A stretch of DNA of 64,000 nucleotides from Coriolopsis trogii (lineage: Eukaryota > Basidiomycota > Agaricomycetes > Polyporales > Polyporaceae): contig JAHYIO010000008.1 in assembly GCA_020543525.1 (NCBI GenBank), positions 496,001 to 560,000 of the forward strand. Reading direction: 5' to 3'. The notes below the pieces were generated by a model that was given only the letters and a program-made list of their open reading frames with translations, did not search any database and had not been told where the DNA came from. The position numbers were made by a program, and so were the translations under genes. Numbering within the stretch: the stretch's first letter is position 1; each line of letters opens with the position of its first letter. Shown one piece after another: positions 1 to 12,131 of the stretch.

Positions 1-350
1 CATTTGAGAACTCGACGCCGGTCACATTCGCATGTTCTGGGCCCTTTCTCAGGGCTTCCTTGCTTTAATCCGATCGATCTCTCAGCTTCGCAAGAACGTA
101 GGTCGATACCTAGGGTACGCACAACTTCTCTAGTGCTTCGGGTTTGCCCTGTGCTGTACCAATCACATCTCCACTCTTCGTGGCCGGGTTGGTATCCTCG
201 AATGAGCTTGATGGATGTCCAGAGGCTTACCTGATCGTTCTTGACCCAGCCCACGATCCCGAGTTCCTGGGCTGTATTCTTTGCGAAGACGCGGAAGAAC
301 ACGCCCTGCACCTTTCCCTTTACGCGAAAGTCGATGGTACGTAGCGACAT
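1..350 (-). CDS. acylphosphatase, 3' end beyond the window
   Basis: Small cytosolic hydrolase that cleaves carboxyl-phosphate bonds of acylphosphates. Three exons are readable on the minus strand: 350-231, 175-123 and 62-1, separated by GT..AG introns of about 55-60 nt. The first exon carries the family signature GKVQGVFFR, whose Arg binds phosphate, followed by GIVGWVKND, whose Asn is the catalytic residue. Exon 2 reads SGDVIGTAQGKPEALEK and exon 3 continues with KEALRKGPEHANVTGVEFSN, which matches the usual order of the family. The protein is normally about 90-100 residues, so only a short C-terminal strand should be missing at the left edge. The start at 350 gives the usual short leader before the first beta strand. 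Family assignment is secure; exon junctions are inferred. Confidence 0.85.
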   Translation of the reverse strand, partial: MSLRTIDFRVKGKVQGVFFRVFAKNTAQELGIVGWVKNDQVSLWTSIKLIRGYQPGHEEWRCDWYSTGQTRSTREVVRTLGIDLRSCEAERSIGLKQGSPEKGPRTCECDRRRVLK

Positions 351-640
351 GTTGATGGAGGATAGGGATTTGAGAGGTAGACAGCCTTGAACGCGTTGGA
401 ACTCGAGACTTCAGCCCACTCAGTCTGCCTTTTGGTGACGTCATCAGTCTCTTGGCGTACAGATTGCCCGATGTTGGTGCAATCCACCGTTCTGTTTTCC
501 CAACGTTCGTGTGCTGGTGTTGCTCGCCAGATGGTGGAAGGTCCGAAAGAATACATGCATAATTTATCGATTCATCCCGGAACTACAACGACGCCAATGT
601 GGGGTCGCCTCCCACCTATACATCTAGAGAAATCGGTGGT

Positions 641-1161
641 TCATTCATCTGGTACCACATAGCCCTCGGTGCCCTCATCGCTGCGCTCCACCTTGACTTT
701 ATCCCACTCAACGCCATCCAGAGTTCTGACGCAAATGGGCTGAATTCTGCGAATCCTTTCCACCATCTTCTGCTTCGCCTCTGGCCACGAGTCGACCAAC
801 GCCTGAGGAGGTCCGATCGCAACGCCGTAGCAACCGACGCCGCATGTCTTGCAAAACGGAAAACCATTGAACTTCCGCCCGTACACGTACGGTGTGGTTT
901 GCTCCTTTCCTAGGATGTTCACTTGGTCTTTGTCGGGATAAATGCCAATGAAGCCTCTCTAGTGTCACGATTCAGGGGAGATAATTATGAGAAGGATCAC
1001 TGGAAGTTGACATCGACTACGTCACTTACTCTTACGCAAATGCTGCAGTTGTCCTCCTTCACCTCAATGTCAGGCAGAGGATGCGTTCTGACAGCCACGG
1101 TTACGGCACCGCACTGACATGAGCCTGTATACATCTTGATGTTGTCTCCCTCCAACCGCAT
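641..1161 (-). CDS. GFA-domain (CENP-V/Mss4-like) zinc protein 1
   Basis: Member of the glutathione-dependent formaldehyde-activating enzyme fold (GFA/CENP-V family), which binds zinc through three cysteine pairs. Exons at 1161-1036 and 958-641 join in phase 0 and give 147 residues. All three zinc motifs are visible: SCQCG, NCSIC at the end of exon 1, and FCKTCG in exon 2. The ending LDGVEWDKVKVERSDEGTEG is typical of the family. The start is the first ATG in frame. The reading frame stays open for 25 codons upstream without another ATG, so an extra 5' exon is possible. Substrate is unknown; fungal members of this fold rarely have proven formaldehyde activity. Confidence 0.8.
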
Positions 1162-1288
1162 AGGAGGGGGCGTGTCGAGAAGAGACGGTGGGAGCTGGAC
1201 CGGCGATTCAAGGACACTGGCTGCAGTGCTAGCCAATGTTGAGCCTCAACGTTAGCAGACAATACTCATATGTTATCTGTTAGATTGC

Positions 1289-1796
1289 TCACTCGGCAGT
1301 AGTCGTCTCCAGTTTGAATGGATTTAGGCCGAGAATGGCTCGAACCTTCCCAGTCGTTCAGCCCCGTCATTTCCTCTTCGATCCAGTGATATGAAATGTC
1401 CGTACATTTATGCCGGGTCGGCCCTCGAGTGGTCCAGCTTTATGAGTTCCGAAGAGACCAGTGCCACAGTAATTGCAGAACTGCAAGCCGCATCTTCAGC
1501 TCAGTGCTCGGTTTAGACCTCTCCGAGAGTCAAAGACGAACCTCATGCTTCAAAACTTCAGACTCGAAAGTAGTCAGGGTATCAACATTGCCCTTGGTGT
1601 AGTTGGTGGAATCAGCCTCGGGAAATAGCCAGAGGTAGCCCTGCTTGTGACAGAGCCTGCAGGTACAAGTCGTCGCACGAGTGAGATCCGCCGGCAGCTT
1701 GATCTCGAACCGATTCTTGCCGCAGTGACAGTTGCCCTTGTAGAGGATTGAATCGCCACTCGGACCCAGGCCCGTCTCCTTTCTGTCGGGGGACAT
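1289..1796 (-). CDS. GFA-domain (CENP-V/Mss4-like) zinc protein 2
   Basis: Second GFA-fold zinc protein, lying directly upstream of the first on the same strand. Three exons, 1796-1542, 1480-1406 and 1345-1289, all in phase 0, give 128 residues. Zinc ligands are in GNCHCG, TCRLC and FCNYCG. The junction HE|FCNYCG restores the family alignment, and the last exon reads VRAILGLNPFKLETTTAE, which matches the normal GFA C-terminus. Without the last intron the frame would stop soon after GIN, which supports the splice. Cytosolic and small; biochemical role unknown. The two proteins are clearly different in sequence, so this is an old pair rather than a recent copy. Confidence 0.8.
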
Positions 1797-2056
1797 GGTT
1801 GGTGTTTATGTCGTTGTCGCGCGCGTTGCATATCGATATCTCTGACTCTGACTCGGGCGACATCGTGACATCAAAGTGTTATGACGATGCGATGTGCCAC
1901 CTCGACCAATTGCCTTATACGCGCAACTGCGCCGGTGTACGCCAGCCACTTTGTACACACGGCCAAACAGCCGCGCAGGCCCGTTATCAGCCCGAGAGGT
2001 GCGCTTGCGGACCTCCTCCTCCTCCCTCCCCTTTCTTCACGACCTCGACGACGACC

Positions 2057-3842
2057 ATGTCCCGTTTACTCTGCGTAACGCTCTTGGCCGTCTCTTTGGC
2101 TTCGGCCACCCCTCTCTCCACCTACCACGGTACCACCCGTGAGGTCCCGGGCATGACGGTTGCTCCGCTTGTTGTTAGCGAGCACCCGCACGGCACTGTC
2201 AACAACTCGTACATCATCATGCTCAAGGATGGTGTCTCCCCCGCAGTTCTCGCGAACCACGTGAACTTCATCCAGAACGCTCATGCGGCTGACCCGCTGG
2301 CGCAAGCCTTCGCTGGCCTCACGCACGTCTACGACAGCCATGTCAAGGGCTACGCGGGCAAGTTCACGGAGGACGTCATCGATCAACTCCGGCTCATGCC
2401 GGAGGTTGACTACATCGAGCGCGACCAGATCGTCCGAACGCTCGAGGTCGAGAGGTACCAGGAGTTCGAGGCGGACAAGCATGCCACGCAGAGTGGTGCT
2501 CCTTGGGTGAGTCCGAGTCACACGATATGTCCTGGTATCCGTTTCAGAGGCGTGTCATCGTCTACGGGCGCGAGATTTTGACACCTGGCATGCTGGTATC
2601 AACCGGTTGCCTGGTCATGGGCGGTTGTGCTGAGAGAGGAGGTGTTTGGTATTCACTGGCGCTCTCACCTGACCGTGCTGCAATACAGCAGCGCGGATGC
2701 CTACGTTTCCCTATCTGGCCCTCTTTTCTGGACGCTGTTCAGGTTGGCTGACTTTCCTTTAACAGGGTCTTGCCCGCATCAGCCACCGTGCCAAACTCAC
2801 TTTCGGCACCTTCACCAAATACGAGTACGACACCGATGGGGGTGCTGGCGTGGACGTCTATGTTATTGACACGGGCATCAATGTCGGTCACATCGAGTTC
2901 GAGGGTCGTGCGTCCTGGGGCAAGACCATTCCCACGAACGATGTTGACGAGGACGGCAACGGTCACGGTACTCACTGCGCGGGTACCATCGCTTCCCGCA
3001 AGTATGGTGTTGCGAAGGCCGCAAACGTCATCGCAGTCAAGGTTCTTGGCAGCAACGGGAGTGGCACGATGAGCGACGTAGTCGGCGGTGTTGTATGGGC
3101 TGCATCGCAGGCTGCCGCTAAGGCTGCTGCTGCCCTGGAGGAGTTCAAGGCGACCGGCAAGACTTCGCACAAGGGTTCCGTCGCGAACATGTCGCTCGGT
3201 GGTGGAAAGTCTAGGGCACTCGATGACACCGTCAACAAGGCTGTTGACGCTGGTATGCACTTCGCCGTTGCTGCCGGTAACGACAACCGTGACGCGTGCA
3301 ACAACTCGCCCGCTGCCGCTGAGAAGGCCATCACCGTCGGTGCTTCGACCATCGGCGATGAGCGCGCGTACTTCTCCAACCACGGTCCTTGTGTCGACGT
3401 CTTTGCCCCTGGCCTTGCGATCAAGTCGACGTACATTGGCAGCAACTCGTCGACGACGACGATGTCTGGTACATCGATGGCATCGCCCCACACCGCCGGT
3501 CTCCTCGCTTACCTCCTCTCGCTCTACCCGTCCGCACACTTTAACCCTTCCGCGACGCCCGACCTCGTGCCCCAGATGATGCAGGCGCAGGTCGCTTCTA
3601 CGCCCTCACTCTCGAACGTGTATGCATTGGCGTACTCCGTTATGCCGTCTTGGGTTTCCACGTTCCTCCCGCCACCCGGGCTCGTTCAGGAGTCCGCAAT
3701 AGCGCCCGTTCCAAAGACATTGACGCCCAAGCAGCTTAAGCTTGCGCTCATCGCGCTCGCGACGGAGGACGTGTTGAAGGAAAGCGACCTCCCCGAGGGC
3801 ACGCCGAACCTGCTCATCTTCAACAACGCGACGACTGCTTAA
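2057..3842 (+). CDS. secreted subtilisin-like serine protease (S8A, proteinase K type)
   Basis: Extracellular endopeptidase with a prepro region, 508 residues from exons 2057-2506 and 2766-3842. Residues 1-17 form a signal peptide ending SLASA. Next comes an inhibitor I9 propeptide with NSYIIMLKDGVSP and a DYIERDQIV end. The mature domain starts near SGAPWGLARISHR. The catalytic triad is visible: Asp in VYVIDTGI, His in GHGTHCAGT and Ser in GTSMASPHTAG, with the oxyanion-hole Asn in AAGND. A C-terminal tail of about 85 residues follows the catalytic Ser region, as in other basidiomycete S8 proteases. The intron is 259 nt, much longer than the local norm, but the join TGG|GGT keeps the conserved APWGLARIS. 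Probably nutritional or wood-decay secretome; that is inference. Confidence 0.92.
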
Positions 3843-4320
3843 CTGCTCGCGTAGAGTAGAGATGGCCGACCGGCCTGTGGACATTGGTCGTGTCTGTGTC
3901 GTCGTCCGGTTGATGACCTGTTTTCTTGCTCTCGTTTGTAATCTTCACCACCTGGATATAGCACCCCATTCGCATGGCATGGATGTACGATATTGTGATA
4001 CGATGACAGGGTGAATATATCCTGTTCCATCAGACGTTGATGTGTGCGGTGGACCCGTCCATCGGGCGTAGGTCCGATGCAAGTTCGAACACTCCGGTCG
4101 GTCAGTCAGTCGCTGAGTATCGGTGTTATCGCAGCACCAGACTGGACTGATGGACGTTGCGAGATAAGTTATTCAAATTGTTACAGTGACGTGAGCAGGC
4201 ACTACTACATATCATTCGGGGCCATGATTCGAAAGCTCTGATGATCCTTAGTCCGAATCTACCGAATGCTAATTAGGATGGAGGTAAATGAGAGTACAAT
4301 AGCGTGCTTACTGTGACCCC
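3843..4320. other. intergenic, no gene seen
   Basis: Holds the 3' flanks of the convergent protease and small-protein genes. No coding exon with acceptable splice sites or family similarity was found on either strand. Confidence 0.5.
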
Positions 4321-5087
4321 TCAAGCTGGAGGGAAACGATCCATGCCCTCGCTGGCAACGTGATGAAGCAGATCATTCTCCGTCTTGACCGAGAGGACGG
4401 GGCAACTGGAGCTTCTCCGAGTGACAGCGACCGTGTCAGAGCTCGAGGCTCTGTATGATGTATCATTGGATGCTTGGTCTGTGGCTGTCGTTGTCTCGAC
4501 GGAAGTATCGTCGTAGTGGAAGCCCTGCGGGGAGACGTATGTGTGTCAGCGATGGGATTGGGACAATCGGAGTGTATGGGGAAAGCATAGACGAGGGGTG
4601 TGGATGAGGGACGGCATCAACGTACCTCTCCGTTGCATGGCGGGTCGTCATTGTTCGTGATGGGTCCCAACGGAGGGAGAGGTGTGATAAGGCCACTGGC
4701 AGCCGAGCGAGCTATCGGTCGAGCAACTCGTATGGACGGCGTGGTCGAAGAAGTGACTATAGATCCAGCCCTTACATACGTCGTCCGTGCCTCGGTGGCC
4801 CTTGTGTCGAAGTCAGCCAGCGGCGAGTGCGTCGGGGAGGCAGGTCCACGTGTGTGGTCACCGGAGTTGAAAGGAGCTTGCGGGGCCGTGGTGTTAGAGG
4901 GTAACGGGATGGGTACGATGAGGGGCGGTAGGTCGACCATCCGAGTCTCCTGTGCACCGTTGGAGTATTCGATACGAACGTGGGCGGTAGTGGATGGGAA
5001 GACGAGGTGGGCCGTGGGGACTTGGGCATAGTCTATAGCTGGCTGGGGTAGATCTGGGATTGGTATCCCAGCGGGTAGGGCAACCAT
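4321..5087 (-). CDS. small protein of unknown function, outlying member of the 50-55 kb family
   Basis: No known domain recognised. Exons 5087-4626 and 4524-4321 join in phase 0 to give 221 residues. The N-terminal 50 residues carry the segment AHLVFPSTTAHVRIEYSNG, then a run of alternating hydrophobic residues and LPPLIVPIPLP. The same pattern occurs in the genes at 51529, 50136, 52776 and 55056, most clearly in the 51529 gene. The rest is rich in Ser, Thr and Pro and looks disordered. The tail contains SVKTEND, which fits a sumoylation consensus (inference). Unlike two of its relatives it has no C-terminal zinc cluster. A TATA-like TATATAAA lies about 90 nt upstream, and two copies of CCTGGAGGCGGCGAC lie about 400 nt upstream. 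Confidence 0.7.
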
Positions 5088-5177
5088 TGTCTGAGAACCG
5101 TGTAGCGTGTAAAGGCAGCCAGACCAACGGGAGTGAGGACCAACGGGAGTGAGTGAGATGATTGCGCGGGACGGTAG

Positions 5178-5187
5178 GTTTATATAT
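5178..5187 (-). promoter_or_regulatory. TATA-like box of the small-protein gene
   Basis: The minus strand reads CATATATAAA about 90 nt before the ATG at 5087, the same spacing seen at several other genes in this window. Confidence 0.5.
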
Positions 5188-5480
5188 GGTCAGGGGAGGA
5201 TATCCATGGAGGGGCCTATTGGGAGAGTTTACACATATCGGTTAACCCTGTAGTAACCCCCGCCCGTCCTTTCACAAGAGCTTATCAGATCTCGATTGAA
5301 CATTGACAGGGCGGTGGTTTGAGGCGTTAAGCCTGAAAGGGAGCGCCGCTCGTAAAGATCGAGAGCTGTGATTTTCGAGTTAACGTTCAGTGCATTCTGC
5401 ATAGTACTATCAAGGAAATGACGGGCCCCGATGTCGTAACTGTCACTGGTAAAACCGAGAGGCAGGTAAGCTTCCACATT

Positions 5481-5524
5481 CCTGGAGGCGGCGACACGAT
5501 ACATACATACCTGGAGGCGGCGAC
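5481..5524 (+). repeat. direct repeat CCTGGAGGCGGCGAC x2, possible regulatory site
   Basis: Two identical 15-nt copies begin at 5481 and 5510, spaced 29 nt start to start. They lie upstream of the minus-strand gene at 5087. The core GGCGGCGAC recurs upstream of the family members at 51529 and 52776, and GCGGCGAC (inverted) upstream of 55056. Confidence 0.45.
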
Positions 5525-6614
5525 TGTCCTTGGCGTGGCTAGAGGCGCGGTTCACACTATGAACTATCCATCATCCACGCAGATGAATTGAAACCGAAGT
5601 GGTCGTGGAAGTCGATCAATGCCAGCTTAATGGGGCTGACGTTGTCGCACCTAGGGTAGCAAGGCCGGGCTTGTCTAGAGAGAGGACTATATCACGCAGG
5701 ATTGGGAGCGCCGCTTTCTCTTCTATGCAGATAATTTCCGAAGAAGATCAGCTCAGAGACGAGGACAACGGCATTCCTGCCGTCCAAGTTCTTTGTCCAA
5801 TTCGGCGGCGGCGATTGTTCTCGCCCTGAGCTTCGCCGTGGCAAGGGCGTGTAGCACCCCAATACCGTGCCGTGGGTCTTGTTACACCTGTATCTCGGAG
5901 CTAAGCGCGGAGGGTGCAACAGTCGCCGCGCAGAAAAACCGGTCAAGTGGTGAAGTGTCGCTGAGGAGCTGTGTCTTGATGTAGCCGTAATGGGAGCGCC
6001 GCCGTCGCTCATATCCGGTTCGATCGCGTAATAGAGTGTGGACGCAATGACTTGATGGTCGTACTGTGAGTAGTTTTGACTAGACAGTCGTCGGATGCGG
6101 TTTGAGGATCATGAAGTGAAATAGGATGTTATCTCGGTATGGTGATACATACGGCGGCGTGCCAGCCGTCTTGGTTGAGTCAGCACGCAAAGTTCTCGAA
6201 GTGTACTATGTCACCTACATATATCCAGCGAGCCTCGTTCGAAGCGTTCAGAAAATGAAGCAGTCGAAGAGTTGTGCGACGCCTCTACGTTGAAGCATCC
6301 TCAGATTTCAACACAACTTCGACACGAATCGGCAGGCGTGAGCGATAGCACATCCGGATATGGTAAGAGGTAAGCTCCTTGGGCGTTGTTTGTCCGAACC
6401 AAACACGCAGCTTACATTCACAGACGACGTTGCCCGACATGCTCGACCTCGTACGCCCATCATCCTCCGCTCGTTCAGTCTCTGAAGCTGTCAGAATCTG
6501 CTCTGGTGAATCTCTACGTGTTACCTAGTCCAAAAAGCTCGTCGAACCGTGCAGTAATCACCGAGATCACCCAACCTGGTGGTCCCACGCCCATGAGGCG
6601 CAAGCTCTACCATC
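5525..6614. other. intergenic, upstream region of SWR1
   Basis: No convincing gene. Short ORFs here lack family similarity and splice support. GGGAGCGCCGC occurs three times across 5339-6003 (near 5339, 5704 and 5992), all on the plus strand. Confidence 0.45.
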
Positions 6615-9600
6615 ATGAGCACAAGACGGAAGTCGTTGAATGGTTCAGCAAGTAGAGAAGCTCAAGATAGCGGCGGGAGAGGGCGTGCTGAAGGGACTGC
6701 GATGGAGCCATCGGCTGATGTGGACGAGACTCGCGCGAAATGGGTGCAGGACAGGCAGGAAGAGTTGGATCGAGTATTTGACGCACATGACTCCCTGGTA
6801 CGTGTCCAGCCATGCTGCTATGGTGTAGAGAGCACCGCGGTCTCTGACATACAACAGGTACGCGAAGCCTTCCATTTGGAGAAGTTCGTATCTCTTCTTT
6901 CATACGACCCGAAGGTATGTAACACGCTTGCTATAGTACTAGGGTAAGATTAATCGGAGGTGCCAGGTTGCAAAAGACGATCGCTCCGACGTCTTCCAAA
7001 GGGTGAGTCGTGTTATCTACCTCTACATATGTACCTTCACGCTGTACCGCACAGTTCCAAGCACAATACGATCTCGTAGACCATACTTCCTCCGCGGGCC
7101 CTTCTCGGCGTACCACACGTCGTGCCCATACAGAACGCCTACAAGGACTCAAGACGCATCCACCGGGTAGCCCTCCCGTCACAACGAACAAACGCGGGCG
7201 TAAAACCGAGAGCGACTCGTACGCCGCGTTCTGGGACATCAAAGCTGAGGCCAAGTCCAAGGAGAAACACGCGCATGACGAGGTTCAGGAGGATGTGCCG
7301 CATGCACTATCAATCTCGCAACATGGGCATACGAGGAAGGGGAAAGCGAAAGATACTTCGGGGGACGCTGTCCCTGTTACGCCGATAGCGCGCTCGAAGT
7401 CCACCAAGACGGTTTCCATCCTCGATGACCAGGCTCCACCTCTGGATGCGCAGAGTATTGTGCCGCCGCGGAAGAAGCGAAAGACCATTGCAGACTCTAA
7501 AGATGCTAATTCGCCACAATCTTCACGCCATTCGTTGCGATCCGCAGCGAGCATGCCTGATATCTCCATATCGACAGCAGATGCTGTTGTGCCAGCCCTC
7601 TCTTCCCGTGTTCCCAACGGCCCCTCACTGCAGCACGAGCCCACGGAGCCGCAGCCTTCGCCTGTCAAGCATCCAATACGAAGCGTCAAACTCATTGTGC
7701 GCAAGTACCCCACCATTCTCACTAACCCGCTCCAGAAGCCGAAACCACCACTATTCAACGGCTCCATCGACACCCTTCTATCGTCGTTCACGTACCGCAA
7801 CGATCATGAAGTTGGTTCCGATGAGCTAGACGCAGACATTGCGACCGAGCTCGCTTTGTGGAAACGCGTGGACCCACTCCGACGACAAGGGCGACTGCTG
7901 GAACGGATGTCGTACGATTTCAAGGACCCGCCTCCTCAGGATGCATGGGCGAGTATTGTAGCCCAAATTGAGCGGCCTGGTCCGAAGGTAGTCGACGGGC
8001 GCGAGATGGCGGCAAACGTCGCCGGCAAGGTACGGAAATATTGGGAAGGCGAGAATCGGGCGGAGGAGGCGCGGATGAGAGGTATCGCGCGCTCAGCGAT
8101 GCAGATGGTCGTTGCGCAGTGGAGGAAGGCTGTCTATGTCAGTGTATTAGAAGTGTTGATTATTGTCCCGATTGGCTGATTTGTTTGTGCCACTTGCAGC
8201 ACGTACGAGAGCAAGCACGCTTGGAACGTGAGGCAGAAGAGCGGAGACGAGGACAAGAACATCTCAATGCGATTCTGGACCAGTCAGGGCAGATCCTCGC
8301 CGTGCAATCACACGACCTTGCGCGAGACTCGCGGAGTCGGTCGCGGAGCGTCTCCACACATGACTATGACTTTGACCGCTCTGATCACGAGTCGGACGAC
8401 GAGGGCACCGCGCGGGATGATGAGCCTGATCTGGATGAAGAAAGCTCGGACTCCGAGTCGTCAGCTGAAGACGAGGGTATCTCGATGCTCGTTCCCGACC
8501 TAGAGGGTGTTTCTGATGCTGGCAGACCCGCACGCAGCGTCAGTATGGATCTCGACGCTCCGACCTCTGAAAGTGGACGTAATTCTCCTATAGAAGACAA
8601 TCTCGAGGGCGATACTCAAGATATTGGGCTCGGAGACGATGCGTCTTCCTCGCCTGGTCCATCTTTGTCTGTTCGTTACGCTGAGAGAGGACCTGTTCCG
8701 ATGGACGTCGATAGGCTTGAGGAACTCCTCGGATCCCCCGCTTTGAAGCCTGGTTTGGGTGCAGGCGACGCCCATCACTCCAAACCTCCCGCATTCGGGA
8801 TCTCAGGACAAGGCATATCCGCAGAGTCTCAAAGTATACGGTTGAATGGGGCAACTCCTTCCGATAACCTTGCTACTCCTGCTTCGCCATCCGTCCTCGA
8901 TACTGTCGATACTGACTCTCCGCATCCCTCTACTGTTACAGACGGCGAAGGGGTTCAGGAGACCCCGGATGTGTATACAGGAGACGCAACACATGCGGGC
9001 GACGACGATGTTGCCGAAGATGATGTCGAAGATGATGCGTCGATTCCATACTACCTCCGCCCCTATGCTGTCGCGCCGGTCGAGTGGGATCGGGAAGCGA
9101 AAGTGAAACCACCTCTGCTACTAAGAGGAACCTTGCGCCCTTACCAGCAAGCGGGTCTGGAATGGCTAGCAAGTATTCATACACGAGACCTAAACGCTAT
9201 CCTCGCGGATGAGATGGGCTTGGGGTATGTATGGCATAATATCCGCCACGCCATCCCCACTTTCGTTGCTGATCATTGTGCATTATCTTTATAGAAAGAC
9301 TATTCAGACGATCGCCCTGCTTGCTCACTTGGCGTGCGATCGTGGCATATGGGGTCCGCATCTGATCATCGTCCCTACCAGCGTGCTGCTGAACTGGGAG
9401 ATGGAGTTCAAGAAGTTCCTTCCTGGCTTCAAGGTCCTGAGCTACCACGGAAACGCGAAGCAGAGGAAGGAGCTGCGCCAGGGTTGGAACAACAAGTATC
9501 ACTTCAACGTGTGCATCACGTCCTACAACCTCGCCAGCCGCGACTCGCACGTCTTCAAACGCAAGCGGTGGTACTACATGATCCTGGACGAGGCGCACAT

Positions 9601-11879
9601 GATCAAGAACTTCAAGTCGCAGCGGTGGAACATCCTCTTGTTGTTCCGCTCCTTCCGCCGACTCTTGCTCACCGGGACCCCGTTGCAAAACAATCTCACC
9701 GAACTCTGGGCGCTTTTGCAGTTCTTGTTGTCAGGTCAAGACTTTGCGAATCTCAAGGAGTTCGCAGAGTGGTTCGCTAGTGAGTAGACAACAGACCGTG
9801 TCAGGATGTCTTCGCTTATGCTCGTCGTAGATCCACTTGAGAAGGCTATCGAACTTGGCGCCATTGACAACGAGACACAACAACGCGTTTCGAAGCTCCA
9901 CACGATGCTGCGTCCGTACCTTCTACGACGGCTGAAGCGCGATGTCGAGAAAGAGCTGCCCCAGAAGTACGAACACCTCGTCATGTGTCCCCTGTCGAAG
10001 CGCCAGCGGTTCCTGTACGACGAGTTCATGGCGCGTGCAGAGACGCGGCATGACTTGCAGTCCGGGGTATACCAGAAGATCGCGAACATCCTGATGCAGC
10101 TGAGGAAGGTCGTCAACCACCCAGATCTCTTCGAAGTTCGCCCTATCGTCACATCCTTCGCTATGCAGCGGTCCGCCGTTGCTGACTACGAGATCAAGGA
10201 GTTGCTGGTCCGACGACGGCTCCTTGCCCAATCCGACGAAGAGCAACTCAACCTCGACTTTCTAGGGCTGAGATTCCTGGGAGACGTTGGGATGTCCGAG
10301 ATCGCCGCGGGCGAGACACGACGACTTGACGGGACCCATCGTCTACCCATGATCACCGAAGTTCCTGGCGAACCACATCCACGAGACACGAGGACCATCG
10401 CTGGCTTTCGGCAATACAGGGCGTACCAGGAGCGCGCTGCGGCGATCGCACGTTGGTCGCAGATTGGGTACATCAACCGCCTTCGTTGTGCTCGCATGCC
10501 TGTCTACAGCGCAGAAGCACTCTCCGTAGCGCAGCGTATGTACAGTCCCCTCGTTCCGCTCGGAGTCGATGCCCGCCCGGCCCTTTACCTTTCCACTCCC
10601 GATATTGCCCAGAGCATGGTGCAGTCCTACTCCGCAAGAGCGGAAGAGATGGCTCCCTACGTCGACCGGTTCGCTTTCGCGACCCCCGCCGTTGTGGCCC
10701 GCGATCTACCCCGTATCGCACTTTCTAGCCTTCCACCCGCAACGTTGGAGTCCATCAAGCACCCGGAGTTTGATGCGCCTCTGCATAGAGCGAGCGTCAA
10801 GCTCCAGATCGCGTTCCCCGACCCTTCGTTGCTGCAATACGACTGTGGCAAGCTACAAGTCCTGGCCAAGCTCCTGCGCGAACGCAAGGCGGGCGGGCAT
10901 CGATGCTTGATCTTCACACAAATGACTCGCATTTTGGACATTCTCGAGATCTTCTTGAACTTGCACGGTTACCTTTACCTGCGTCTCGACGGTGCGACCA
11001 AGATCGAAGACCGTCAGTACATTACCGAGCGCTTCAACTCGGACCCCCGTGTGTTCTGCTTCATCTCCTCCTCCCGATCCGGAGGCGTTGGTATCAAGTA
11101 CGGAAGTGCAGTTCTGTGATTCGTCTATCTTGCTGACAGTGCTCGTTGGTAGCTTGACAGGCGCAGACACCGTCATCTTCTACGACAGCGACTTCAACCC
11201 GCAGATGGACCGCCAGTGCGAAGACAGGTCAGCTCTCTTTACCTGTCACCCAGTCCTAGACCGTAACTGACCGGCTCTTGTTTTCCCGAATTCCAGAGCG
11301 CACCGCATCGGCCAGATCCGCGACGTGCACATCTACCGCTTCATCTCGCAGCACACGGTCGAGGAGGCGCTCCTCCGCAAGGCGAACCAAAAACGGTCGC
11401 TCGACGACCTCGTCATCCAGAAGGGCGAGTTCGACTGGCGCACGCTCTTTGTCGACGCGAACGAGAGCGCGCTCACGCGTGCGCTGGGCGAGTTTGAGGA
11501 TGTCGAGGACGCGCAGGCGGCGCGCGTCGCCGCGCAGGAGGAGATGCTACTCGAGGATGAGGATGCACAGGACTTTGGGCGCGAGGGGTTGGGCGCGGGC
11601 ACAGGTACGGTTGCCCCAGCTTCTGGGGCTGAGAGCGAGCAGCAGGTACGGCCTGAGGCGCAAAGGGTGGGCGATGTGCCGGACATTGACCGTCCGGCCG
11701 ACGACGATTTGCTTGCACGAAGCGTTGCGGAAGGCGACGAAGGCGCAGGAAGACAAGGCGAGGAAGGGGAGGAGGAAGGAGAGGAGGGAGAAGAAGAGGG
11801 GCGGACCATCGACGACTACATGCTGGACTTTGTCCACCTCGACCAGGAGTTCTTCAGCACTGCCGACTGGAACGTCTGA
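6615..11879 (+). CDS. SWR1: SWR1-type Snf2 ATPase, catalytic subunit of the H2A.Z exchange complex
   Basis: Nuclear ATP-dependent remodeller that exchanges H2A-H2B for H2A.Z-H2B dimers. Nine exons (6615-6797, 6858-6914, 6967-7002, 7055-8137, 8200-9224, 9295-9779, 9831-11097, 11153-11227, 11297-11879) sum to 4794 nt, 1597 residues. An N-terminal segment with VREAFHLEKFVSLLSYDPK is followed by an HSA domain near residues 385-455, then a long acidic Ser-rich linker. The RecA1 lobe has DEMGLGKTIQT (codon split by an intron) and DEAH near residue 893. The RecA2 lobe follows a long insertion, which is diagnostic of the INO80/SWR1 class, and contains SSRSGGVGINLTGAD and AHRIGQ. The C-terminus is acidic. 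Linker regions and exon 1 start are the least certain parts. Confidence 0.93.
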
Positions 11880-12131
11880 CGGACCACCCGCTTCCATTTG
11901 CTTTGCTTTGTGCTGTCTCTCTCGATATCTTTGTTCTCTGTGTTGTACACGCAAAAGTATGTGTGTGCATGGTGCTCAGTAACGCTTCATGTTGTCTAGG
12001 GGCACATCCGTAGTGTCGTGTATGCATATATACTATCTAATGTGTCCGCGCAGTGTCCAGCGTCTCTTGCTCTATCAGACTCCTCTTCGTTGGCCATCAA
12101 TACATGTACAGAGGAGGGCACCAACACACAC

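Noticed and set aside
1748..2581. Long plus-strand frame running through the protease start
   Set aside because: The protein begins at the ATG at 2057, which supplies a clean signal peptide. The upstream extension is antisense to the GFA gene.
2739..3539. Long minus-strand frame opposite the protease
   Set aside because: Mirror of GC-rich coding codons. The plus strand carries the catalytic triad.
6386..6655. Plus-strand frame just before SWR1
   Set aside because: Overlaps the SWR1 start in another frame and has no family similarity.
8041..9294. Single 417-codon frame as a separate gene
   Set aside because: It is SWR1 exon 5 plus intron read-through at both ends.
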